From Metellina segmentata (taxonomy: Eukaryota > Arthropoda > Arachnida > Araneae > Tetragnathidae): a stretch of DNA of 64,000 bases. Positions 48,301 through 60,300 of the stretch are shown here, piece by piece. The stretch spans positions 71,002,698-71,066,697 of the forward strand of contig OX375877.1 in assembly GCA_947359465.1 (NCBI GenBank), written 5' to 3'. Below the pieces are notes generated by a model. The model saw only the letters and a list, made by a program, of their open reading frames with translations. It ran no database searches and had not been told where the DNA came from. The translations under genes and the position numbers were made by a program. The stretch's first letter is position 1. Each line of letters starts with the position of its first letter.

Positions 48301-51300
48301 GTCAGTATACACTTAATATTCTGTTGGAAGTAACATAGCATGAGATTTTTCAGTTTCCTTATTGGGTTAAATGTTAATTTAATTATTGTCTGTGTTATCA
48401 AAAATTGTTTAAATTCTTTCTAAACATTGTGTGGTGCTGTTAAGTTTTATTTCAAATTTACTATTCAAATGAGTGATACATTATATTAAACTCATCAAAG
48501 TTTTTTACTTGCAATGTCGCTATCTTGTATTCCTAATGCTTCCTTCTTTTGTAGGTTTCATTTTTAAGAGCTGTTGAAGCTGAAAACACTGATCCAGCTC
48601 TTAAGAAAACCATTTTTTCAATGGTTAATCATCTACCTGTATCACAGGTGAGCATACCACCTTCCATGCAAAATGGAAATCTCGCCAACTGTGCACCAGC
48701 TGGGAGTTCAAATGACTCTCCAAATGTACTGCAATCTTCTAAAAAAGGATTTTTGAATAAGGGTAAGGTTTTATTCATTTAGTGATACAAGTTAACAACT
48801 TTCGGATGGTTTTATCCTTAGGGGACTCCGCCCTCTGCTCGCCTATGCCTGCCAACCCCTGTGATTGCTACGCAATCCCATTTGGTTTCCTTTGCAAATC
48901 AATACTCCTTTCACAGAGTTTTCAATCTGCTGCGACTGCGAAACTATCTTAATAATTTGTATATTCCTGATTGGACTTTCCGGGCCATGGCGTCACAGTG
49001 AGGGATCCGCCCTCTGCAAATCAACACTCCTTTCGCAAGTGATTTCGCTTTTATTTACCTTAACAGTTACTGCACCCTAAACTAAAAAAACAGTAAAAAA
49101 CCTTCTCATCTTGTTCCCTGTGCATTTTTGAATAAACCATGTTAATCTCATAATTTTCTGATCTGTACTTGGGAAACCATCTGAGAATCTAGCAAAAAAA
49201 GCGTGTTGAGCCTTTTGGACTTTCCGAGCTGGCTTTGCTTTCCGAGCCATAACATCACCGTGAGTTTCAACGGCCAAATAAAAAAATCGTTGCTATGATA
49301 ATTGCTGCTACGAAAAAATTTTATATCTGGCAAATGCGTTAGTTAGAAATGTAACCTCATTTCCATGAAGAAAAATGTACATCATCACAAAATGTTTAAA
49401 TTATAAATTATACTTTTCATCGCATCGAATTTATTTATGAACCAATTAAAAAAATAATTATACCTTAAGAAAGAGTGCATTCCAAGCTAATAGTATTAAG
49501 AAATTATTAGTATTATTATTATAACAAATTTTAAAACTAATAGTATTAAGCTATAGGTATGACAATTTTAGTTTTGTATCTGAAATTTCTATTTTAAAGT
49601 TCTAAAATTTGTATGACCAACTTTTAATAACATCCAAATTTATTTATTAACCAATTTCAAAAATAATTGTAGCATAAAAAAGAGTACATTCTAAGGTTCC
49701 CATGATGTTTTCAAATTTAAAAACTAATAGTAATAAGCTATAGATAAGACAGTTTTAACAAAAAAGTAACAAAAATGTTATCAGGAGCCAAATTGTAATT
49801 TCTAAAAAAACTTGATAAGCTGCAAAAATTCACGTTTAGAGGTTCTTTAAAAAAAAATTCACAGTTGGAAACTGAAAATTTGTACGTGTTTTGCTCACTC
49901 ACATTAAAAATTTCACTTTTTTCTACTTTGACACATAATGAACCGTAAACTAATAGCTGCATCGGAAAAAATCTTCTCCATCTTGTTCCCTGTTCAATTT
50001 TGAACTAACCACGTTAATTTCATAATTTTCTGATCCGTACTTTCTCGGGTAAACCGTTTAAGAATCGAGCGAAAAAAGTGAGTTTTCAATCCTAGGCAGC
50101 AGCTGTAACTTTTTTTACTATAGAGCAGGGCTCGAAATACCCAGGTGCACTGTGCACATGAAAATAAAATTGTGCACCTAAATTTTTCCCGCTGCCATGC
50201 ACCTAAATTAAAAACTTAGGTGCACCTTGTGCACCTGAATTAAAAAATCTATTTCGAGGCCTGCTATAGAGAGATTATCTTTGAATAATAATAGCACCAA
50301 TTTCCAACTGCTGAGCAGGATTTTGTATGTCTAAAAGTTCTTAAAAATTACACACACATATACTACACACAAGTATACCATTTAAAATAACTTGAGTGAA
50401 AGACCCACTTGTACTAAAACTTGTTTTCTGTTGTTTTACTAAATCTTTACTATTCTATATATTCAGATTCTTATATACCAAATCAGAAAAGCGACTGTCC
50501 ATACCATTCTGTATGAAACTTATCTAATGAGAAGAGACGTAAAATTTCCTTTTGAATTTAAAAACAAAAAATTTTTTTTTTATAAATCTCAAAATTAACT
50601 GTTAATATTACAAAAACTAACCATTCAATTTGTGTTGAATAAAAAGGCAATAAATTGCTAGTGCTGCAGTTTTAATTATCATAATTAATTATGATATGCA
50701 CAAAATGTGTGAAAATTTATTGCAAATCTACCTATTAACCAATTTGCCTCTAGGTTGGACTAAATGTACATTTAAGCAATGTCTTGATTACAAATGAAAT
50801 ATGAAATTTCAACTTTGATATGAATTACATTGCAAACTGTATATGTCTGTCTTGTAGTGAGTCGAAAAAGTTCTAAATTGCCAAGCAGTATGTTGTTAAA
50901 CTCAGATAACCATGCCGATGAAGCTAATGGTTTAACAGATGTGGATGCTGCAACAGTTGTAGCCAAAACACAATTGGAAGATGTGTTGGTGGTGCCAATC
51001 CTTGGGATAGATTTTGATTGCCCTGGAATGCTGAATGAAGATAAGGTAATAATAATTTATCTTTTACATTATTTATGGAATTTTTATCTACCTGCATTTT
51101 GCAGAAATGCTGAACTTGTTTACTCAAAAATATATTCATGGTGTAGTTTTACATGACAAATTTATTTCTATAATATTTATGATATTTCAACATACCATTT
51201 CGAATCTATATCAAAATTTAACTTCAGATACCAAATTTCATGTCATTAGGTCTTAACTTACTGTTCTGAAGTTATGAGTACAAAAAGATTGTAGATCCTA

Positions 51301-54300
51301 ATGTAAAATGTCCAATTTCTTAGACCTTTATGGATATCTTCCTAAATAATATTTCTTTTGCCCTGATATTTTGTTCAATGTTACTGCTAAACAACCCAAA
51401 CAAAATCCACCTAAAATTATTTTAAAAACAGTTTTTAGAATGCAATAATAATTATTAAAATGATGTTTGAGAATGTATGAATTAGAACTTTATTATATTT
51501 TTATGGGAATCCATTCAAAGGGACTTCTAATATAGCCATGCAAAATTACAACTCATTCTGATAATTAGTTTTTGTATTACATTAAATTTTCCTCATTGCG
51601 ATTTTAGAGAGCAACCAACAGTTTAAAAAACATTTGACAAACTCGGATAATAATTCTCGGATTACTTGCACTTGCATAGTAAATATAATTCTCAAATTGT
51701 ATAGCCAATATAATAATTCTTGGATTGCAAAAAAATATGTTTAAAATAGTGTTAAAAAAAATTAGGGTGGGAATAACTATGATTTATCTTGATCTAACTA
51801 ACTTTAGCATAGAATATTTCATGATATATACATAGTAAAGTCATGAAATTTCACATTTAGACCACTTTAATGGTGCAGAATCTTATTGGAAACACCATGT
51901 TTTGATTAGAATTTTCGTTGTGCAAAACTTGATATGAAGATGTCTCCTTATGCAATTTTTTTGGATTTGAATTTGTTGAGAATGTTATTCCTTATTGAAT
52001 AATACCTTTGAATTTACTCTATTATGAACAATGCTCGAAATTTGGAGGTGGTTCTGGTTTTTTTCTGTGACTTTACAGTGTGAGATGCAACGCTTTTGTC
52101 AAATGTACGTTTGACAACAAAATCAACGCTCTTGTACAATGTGCAACACTCATTATCAAATGCAGCCAAATTCGAATTGCGAAGAGATCCAATCGGCGTG
52201 AAATCACATTCTCTTGAGAAACTATAAAATATTTCATTGAAAAATTATTTATTAAAAAATAAATAAAATGTATAAGGTATCTATCTGGTGTAAAATTTTC
52301 CACAGATTTCAAATCTGTTGAAATTTTTAATCTATCTGTAACAATCCCGGTTTTACGAAAAAGAACTAAACAATGACAGTCAAAATGTTTTTTATTTGTT
52401 TTGCTTTCTTTCACTGTGGAATTGTTTGAGCGCAGGAAATGCAATATGATATCTCAAATCAAACTAAGGTCATTCTTTCCAGCGTCGCAGCGTTCGTATT
52501 GCAAAAATTTTAAAAGTTACAACTTTAAAATGATTTATTATTTAAAAATCTAATTTTTAAGTATTGATCTAATGTAAAAATTTTCGCAGATTCAAATCCG
52601 TTGAAATTTTTACTTTATCTTTGACGATCTAGGAGATAGAAAAAAGAACTACACAACTCCCGTTAAAACTTTTTATTAGTTTTGTTCTTCGGCTGAATGC
52701 ATTCAAACGAAAACAAGGAAATAAATTTAGAATCATTCATATCTTTAAGCTGTTGCCATTCCAAAGAAAACAATAATTAAATTATTTTTTAAATGTTCTA
52801 GATTCAATTTTAAATTTCGAGCTTCGTACAAAAATTGCAAAACATTCGGACTACCAGATGCCAAATCCCATCACGGTAAGTGCGTTAGATTCGTCAGGAA
52901 CTTGCACATAACAACAAACAAACAGACAAACACTTCCATTGGTAATAGAAGATATAATGAAAGAAGCAATGAAAGAAGTGAGTAGACGCATAAAATTTAT
53001 CTGAACTATTGATTACTAATGTGCTTTACTTGTGAATGATTTAAATTGTGTAAAATTTTATTTTATTTCAACGTGATAGTTTTTAACACTTTGCAAATGT
53101 GTTCTCAGAAAATTTCAAATAATGCCCACAATTATAATTTTGAGAATTATTTTTTATTACTAAGTATTATAAATAAATTGTTTCAGATCAATTTTTAAAA
53201 AGCCATTTTGGAGCTTTTAAATTTTGATCAGCAGTACTGTTACTTTTTGTAAATCAGCCAAATTAAACTAATTTTATTTGGATCAGAAAAAAAAAATTTT
53301 TTTTGGTATGCTACATAATTTCAGCAACTAGTTATGTGTATCCTAAGATAAAAAGGTTAAAAACCAAACTATCGCCAACGGAATTGAAATCTTGGATTTT
53401 ATATAGTCAATTGCTTTTCTACTGCTTTGCTGTATTTACTTGCAACTCTGCTTAATATTCCAATGCGGAAATTATGTGCCTTCGGGTGTGAATATATACT
53501 TGATGCAAATATTACTGAACTTAAACTTTTCTTATAGGTGTTAGCTATTGAATCTCAAAAGAAGAAACAGTCTCTGGAGAATGGTAATAATCTGCTCGAA
53601 GAAGGCGATGCATTAAGTGTTAGTCATGAAACCATCGAAAAAAGAACAAGGTTTTCCCTTTCACAAGATCAAGAATCTGTTGGTAATGCTAAAAATTTTA
53701 TTAAAAGTGTAAAACCTATATTCTTAATAAGGTCTTCCATTTTAACATAAATCCAGATAAAGTACTATACGGTGTAGTTTAAAATAGGTATGGGGTCAAA
53801 TAATTATATTAATTTCTTTGTAGGTAATAACATCTCTTAGCATTCACACACAGTATAATATCTGATCTTCAAAATCAAAGTTTATGCAGCTTGTCCATTG
53901 TTGGACCATGTTCTATAAAACTTAAACCAACCAAGATTAAAAAGAAAATTTTGCATGTATATTTTAGCTAAAATTGTTATAAATTGTAATGCAAAAGAAA
54001 ATAAATGTTTTAATAAATGAGTTTTATAATGGTAATTGAGTTTGGATAACAAAAGCTCCAATGTTTCTTTTCTCCAAAATGTCTAATTCATAGTAGCTAT
54101 AGGTAAATTGAAGTTTTAGATTCTAGTAAAATTAAGTTTTAAGTTCAATTCAAAACTTTATTATACTTAAAGGTGGGAAGTTTTCATGTAAAATTTAAAT
54201 GGTGGGATTTGAAAAGAGACACATTTCTTATAAAAAGTAAAATAAATTTGTAAATTATGATCAAAGGACAATGCTGCAATTTACTGAAGTGAATTACAAG

Positions 54301-57300
54301 CATTTGCTTTGAAATAACAAATGCCAAAGCTTGTTAGTTATATCAGTGATTTTAGTGGCACAAATTTGTTTTCTCAATCAAGTGCTTATCTGAAAATTAA
54401 AATTTTTAACTGGGCAGAAGAAAGAATTTCTGAATGCCGCTTTTTTCATCTTGTATTTCTAAACTACTTAGGCGCTTGTGACAATCTCGAAGCTGTTTCA
54501 GAGGCTGCTTCGAATCATTCTGTGGCTTCTTCTCTGGACTTGGAAAATGAAAACGAGAACGATAATCTCTCTGACATGGTTTCTGCAAATGTCAGGTAAC
54601 AGAAAATTTCTTTTTTTATGAATCTTTATGCTGTCCAAATACAAATTTTAAAAATGGTATTTACTTATCCATCTTAAATTACTTTTTTACGTATCAATTT
54701 ATCTTATTTGGCTTATAAAGAAATCTTTATAAGCCAAATAAGATAATTAATTGGCAAGTAAAATGTGCCAGGAAGGTTTTAGATTTTGCATTCACATCTT
54801 ATATACTAAACACAATATTAATACAAAATAATTGCTTTAAAAAGTTAGTTTATAAAATGTTATATTTTATAAAATGTTATTGTTTATAAAATGTTATTGT
54901 TTATAAAATGTTATATGCGAGATCAGAAGCCCATTTTCTGTCCCTTCATATCTAGATTTTTTTTTATTCACTAGGGGGCTCCGCCCCATGCTTGCTTACC
55001 CTCGCTGTATGACCAACTTTTAATTGCATCGATTTTATTTATTAACTAATTTAAAAAAATAATTGAACCATAAGAAAGAGTGTAATGTAATGTATTCAGT
55101 GATGTTCTCAAATTAAAAAAATAATGGTTTTAGCTGTAGATATAACGGTTTTAACAAAAAGTATCGAAAATATCCAAAGATTCCGAAACTTGTATGGCCA
55201 ACTTTTGATCGCATCCAATTTAATTATTAACCGATTTCAAAAATAAGAGTACCGTAAGAAAGAGTACATTCTGAGGTATACTGGGATATTTTAAAAATTA
55301 AAAACTAATAGTAATTAGATATAGATACGGCAGTTTAAAAAAAAAATCACAAAAATGTCACGATTTTTCCCGAATTTCAAAAAAATATTATCAAGAACCA
55401 AATTGAAATTTAAAAAAAAACTCGAGCTGCAAAAATTTACGTTGAGAGGTACTCTTAAAAAAAACTCACGAATGTAGACTGAAAATTTGTATGTGTTTTG
55501 CTCACTCGCGGAAAAAATTTCGCTTCTTCAATTTTGACACTTAATAAATCCTAAACTAATAGCCGCATCGGAAAAAAATCTTAATAATTGTCCAGGGAAT
55601 ATACGATGAAGAACAAACCATGTTAATTTCATTTTTTTCCGATCAGTACTTTCTCGGGAAATTGTCTAAGAATCGAGCTAAACAACACAGTTTTCAATTC
55701 TGCGGCGGCGGTAACTTTTTTTAATATAGAGAGAAACCAATCTGCAGTTTAGTTTAACCTTTTTAGTATACCACTGGAATGTATTGACAGGTATTGTATT
55801 TCTATGTGTCTAATCTCTGCTAATAAAACCAATATAACAAAATATTTCTTGTTACCTGGATGCTTATTAACCATTAAAATGTATTACTTAATTAAATACA
55901 CCAAAATTTGGTAATACCTAGAAAGCAATTTGCTTTTCCAGAAAGTGTCATACGATTTCATGTTATCTGTAAAGTTTCCTGGGTACAGCCTCAGTCTACA
56001 TTTATAGCAGTGGTAACGGCCTTGGCACACTTCTAAACTCGCCAAGAAAAGAATTATTTCCTATGAATCAATGAAATCAAACAATAGTTTAACGAATTTT
56101 GAAAGAACTTACTAGAATATTCAAAATGAAAATTTAAACTTTCCACTTGCCAGGGTTGCCATAAAAACTGCAATAACCTTAATACAAATGGGTTGGCTTA
56201 ACTTACCATAACTCGCTACTAGAAGTCCGCCAAAAAATCGACAAGACAGTTGCCACTGCTATAAACGTAGACTGAAGCAGAACTGTTTCCTGATTAATTC
56301 GAGCATTGCAAATTATTGCACGATTTTATTTGTGTTCATAAGAATTATGCACCATGGAGATTTGTTAGAATTCCTATGTGAAATTTGAAGGGTTTTCGTT
56401 TTTAAATTGTACGTTTCTGAAAGGGGTTTTGTTTTAAATTTTAGTCCAAGTTAAGTAAACCATGGTTAACATAATGTCTAATATACATATAAACATATAT
56501 GATCATGTGCAGAATATAATGCTAACACATGTGAAAATTCATGTTCAAAGACTTTATTTGTAATTTCTAGAAACTAATATAAAATTAATGTGAAATGTTT
56601 AGTGTATGATGACCCTATGGTGCTTGAACCTATTGATATGTAATTAAATGTTACATTTTTGTAATCACAAATGTGGTTGAATGTTGCAGTGGCAGAGGCA
56701 CGCCCAATGTCAGTGGCCGAGACACTCCATCTTCCCAACTCGAAGGTGAAGAGCGTGAGCAGAGGCCTCTTGATTTGATGCCACCTACACGCAAACAAAA
56801 CCAAGAAAATATTGAAGATAAGTTTGGGAAGTTTGAAATTCAACCAATGATGGAAGGTAAGGAGATATATTTTTTTGTTACATATTTTTCCCATGGGCTA
56901 TCTTGCAATGTGTTTTAAACACTGATTTACAGCATCTGCATTTGGAATATTTATGAATGGGAGGATTTTCTATGAAACTATATGTAGATGGCAATAGTGT
57001 TTTCTTTCTACACAGCAATGAACTACATTTTAAGGTAACCTGATGTGTATCATGCAAAAGCTTTTTTGTGTGGAGGTAAAATCTTCACTTTCCGCCTAGT
57101 TTGTTTGCACTGAAATTCCCTCTCCTATAGAATATTTAATAGGTTTATGTCTCAAAGTTTTCAGTCTTTATCTTTATGATTTTTTGATTCCTGACATACT
57201 TTATGTTTTGTTTCAACGGCACTGTTTTTAAAAGCAAAATGTATAACTTAAGTAGTAATGAAAAAGTTGATGAGGAATGTTTTGTATTTCTGGATCTTGT

Positions 57301-60300
57301 AGAAAACTTGAGGTATAACAGGGCAAAGAAACCACTTACAAAAAAGAAAAACAAAAAAGTTAAGTGCATTTAAAATATCAAAGACAACTTGAAAAAAAAT
57401 TGGGGTTTCAAATATCTGAAATAGATTTAGGATGGGCAACCTTCATTTAGCAGAAGTTGATAATAAATTATCTGTATTTTATGAAAAAACATGATCCATT
57501 TTTTTAAATGAATATCAAAAACAATGCTGAGTTTTCTATGAATTTTAATTTGGAAATTATTTCTTTTTAAGTGAATAATTTTTCTCAAGTTTTTTTCGAC
57601 CAACAGTATTTATTCCTTTGAGAAGCTTAGAATGTAGTTTTGAGTTCACAAAAAGTTAGTTCAAAGTTCATTTAAAGGTAAATTTTCCAATAGTCTATAA
57701 AAATTTAGTTTCAAAAGTTGTGATATTATTGTTGAATCAACTTTTCATTTGTGACACTTAATATCATGTAAATCTAGAAAATGTGAATATTTTTAATATC
57801 TCTCGATTTTAATTTTTTATAAATATTTTCCATCTACATTCAGTTTTAAGTTTAATATTGTGCAAAAGATTTTCCAATGTAAAAGGATTATATTAATTTT
57901 ATATTGAAATGTTTTGCTGGTTGTATGTTATGAAAATTCACATATTCAGCCACCTTTTTTTTTAAAATAATTGTTGAACAATGTTATTTCAAAAGTAGGT
58001 TCTGAAACATAATTAGTGAAAATTGTTTTAGGAGATGAAACTAAATCGATGGTGAGTGATACCTGGAGTACTGATGTTCTTGCCAGTGATTCTGAAACCG
58101 TTGAGCAGTCTGATGTGGCATCTCAAGTTTCTCAGGTACATTTTCATAAACTTAAATACTTTGGAAATGAGAGGGGGATTTTACTGTCATTTTAGGCAGT
58201 GTCAGTTCCCTGATTGTCCAGTTAAATGTAACGTAAATATTATATCTGTTTCATGAAAACTTGTGAAATCCCTTGTATGTAGTACTTTGAAAGCATTCAA
58301 GACTGCACTTGTATTTTTATCAATAAACATATTGGCTTACAGCAGAAACTCATTAACTGGCATTTTTTCAGACACTAAATGCTTATTTTCGATATGTTGA
58401 GAAAAAAGTCTTATTGTAATTACTATATATATCAAAATGCATGTAACTCATTTTTTTTATCTAAAAACTAATAGTTTGGCTTTAAACAGCTATACAGTAA
58501 AAATAATTTGTCAGTTAAGAAATTTCTGCTTGAAACCAATGAATCTGGCAATCTGAATAACTGGAGTTCAGATAATTGAAGTTCTACTGTACTCTTTTCT
58601 CATCTGCCTTACACAAATAAATCAGTTATGTTACATACATGAATCCTTAAAATTATTGAGTCTCATTTTCTAACAATTGAACTCTTAACCTAGAATTTTT
58701 TTTCACCAGGGTTGTTTGGATAGAGCACTGTTGGATACCTCAGAAACTGCTAGTCAAAGTGATGCTTGGAGCACTGATGTCCTTGCCTCGGATACTGAAA
58801 GACTTCAGGATGTGGATACTGATGATACTGCCAGTGTTGCTCGATCAGATGACACTGCTCGGTCAGAATTGGATGGAGATATTGTGACTAATTCAGATGA
58901 TGCAAGAATGACTAGAAATGTGTTGTTGGATTCAGATGCTCTGAGAGGTACTGTTTTCAAGTAATAAAATGGATTTTCATATGTTTATAATACTCTGAAT
59001 ATGTTTAGTGTTCAAGCAGATAAATGGGAGTAATTGGTTTGACATGGATGTTTCTACTGATTTGAAATTCACTTCAATTAGCCCTTTTCACAAACAATTT
59101 TGACCTATAAATTTTGTTTTCATACAAGCTTAGCAGCTGTAACTTGCATTGATGTATAAAACAGATTACAGAACAGTTGCACTTATACTGGTGGTTTTTT
59201 TTTTTCCCCCAATTAAATTTTGTATAAAAAAATTATCAAGAATTAGCTTTACTTTGAAGATATTTGTAATTTCTTTAAAGTTTATCCTGGTTGGGAAATC
59301 TAGTTTTGACATGAAGATTTATTTCTCTTAGATCCATTTTTGCCTGATGCATACAACAGAATTGATCAAGCCTACATGAATGCACATAGAGATCAATCCA
59401 ACTATGATGGACCCGTATTTCCTGAAAGTAATACTTTAACACATTAGTTATTTAATATTATTAGAATTTTTCTTTGAAATTATTCTGCTGCATGCTTTAT
59501 GTTTTAATTCTTACAATAATTCATATAAGGACATGCTTCTCTCAAAACCTTAACTGATTCTTACCCTTCATATGGTTGCAATATTTTCAAAATAATTGTA
59601 TTAATTTTAGTATTTGATCCGTAGAGAGATACCCTAAAATATTGGACCATAATTAAAGGAGTCATCATTAATTTCTATAATTCAGTTTGTTTTATGAGCT
59701 AAGGTAGTATCAAATAGAGCTGCAACAGTAGATAAATCCCCATTGGTGTTTATGAGCTAAAATCATTACAATTTTAAAATATTGTTTCAAAGTTAAATTC
59801 TGAATAATTGGCAGCAAGCATTCATTTAGAAAATTATTAATATGTTTTATTGTTGAGTTTCCATTCATATTTAAATGTTGTGTAGACCCTTATCAGATTT
59901 CCGACAGTCATTATCCATGTCCGAGTTTAACTTTTTTTAAACTGGAAAACTATATTTTACAGTTCATAGAAAGTTTAATTACTTCTATTTATAATTAAAA
60001 CTAATTTGTACTATGTTGTTATTCATTATTTATTTGGCTTCATAACAAGTGTTATATTTTCAGGAGACATGAGAGAGAATGTATCGATGTATGACTCGGA
60101 TTCTGATTGCTTTAAGGTTCCTGATCTTTTGTGCATGGATATGGAAAATGTGTGCAATGTGTATGTTTTGTTATTTGTTTCATTAATGCCTATTAGTGAT
60201 ATACATATGTTCAATACAAACAAGTATTAGCATTAATAGCAAGCATTAAATAATCAGTATTAGATTTATGAGAATTGGGCACTTTAAAAATTAATTTTGT

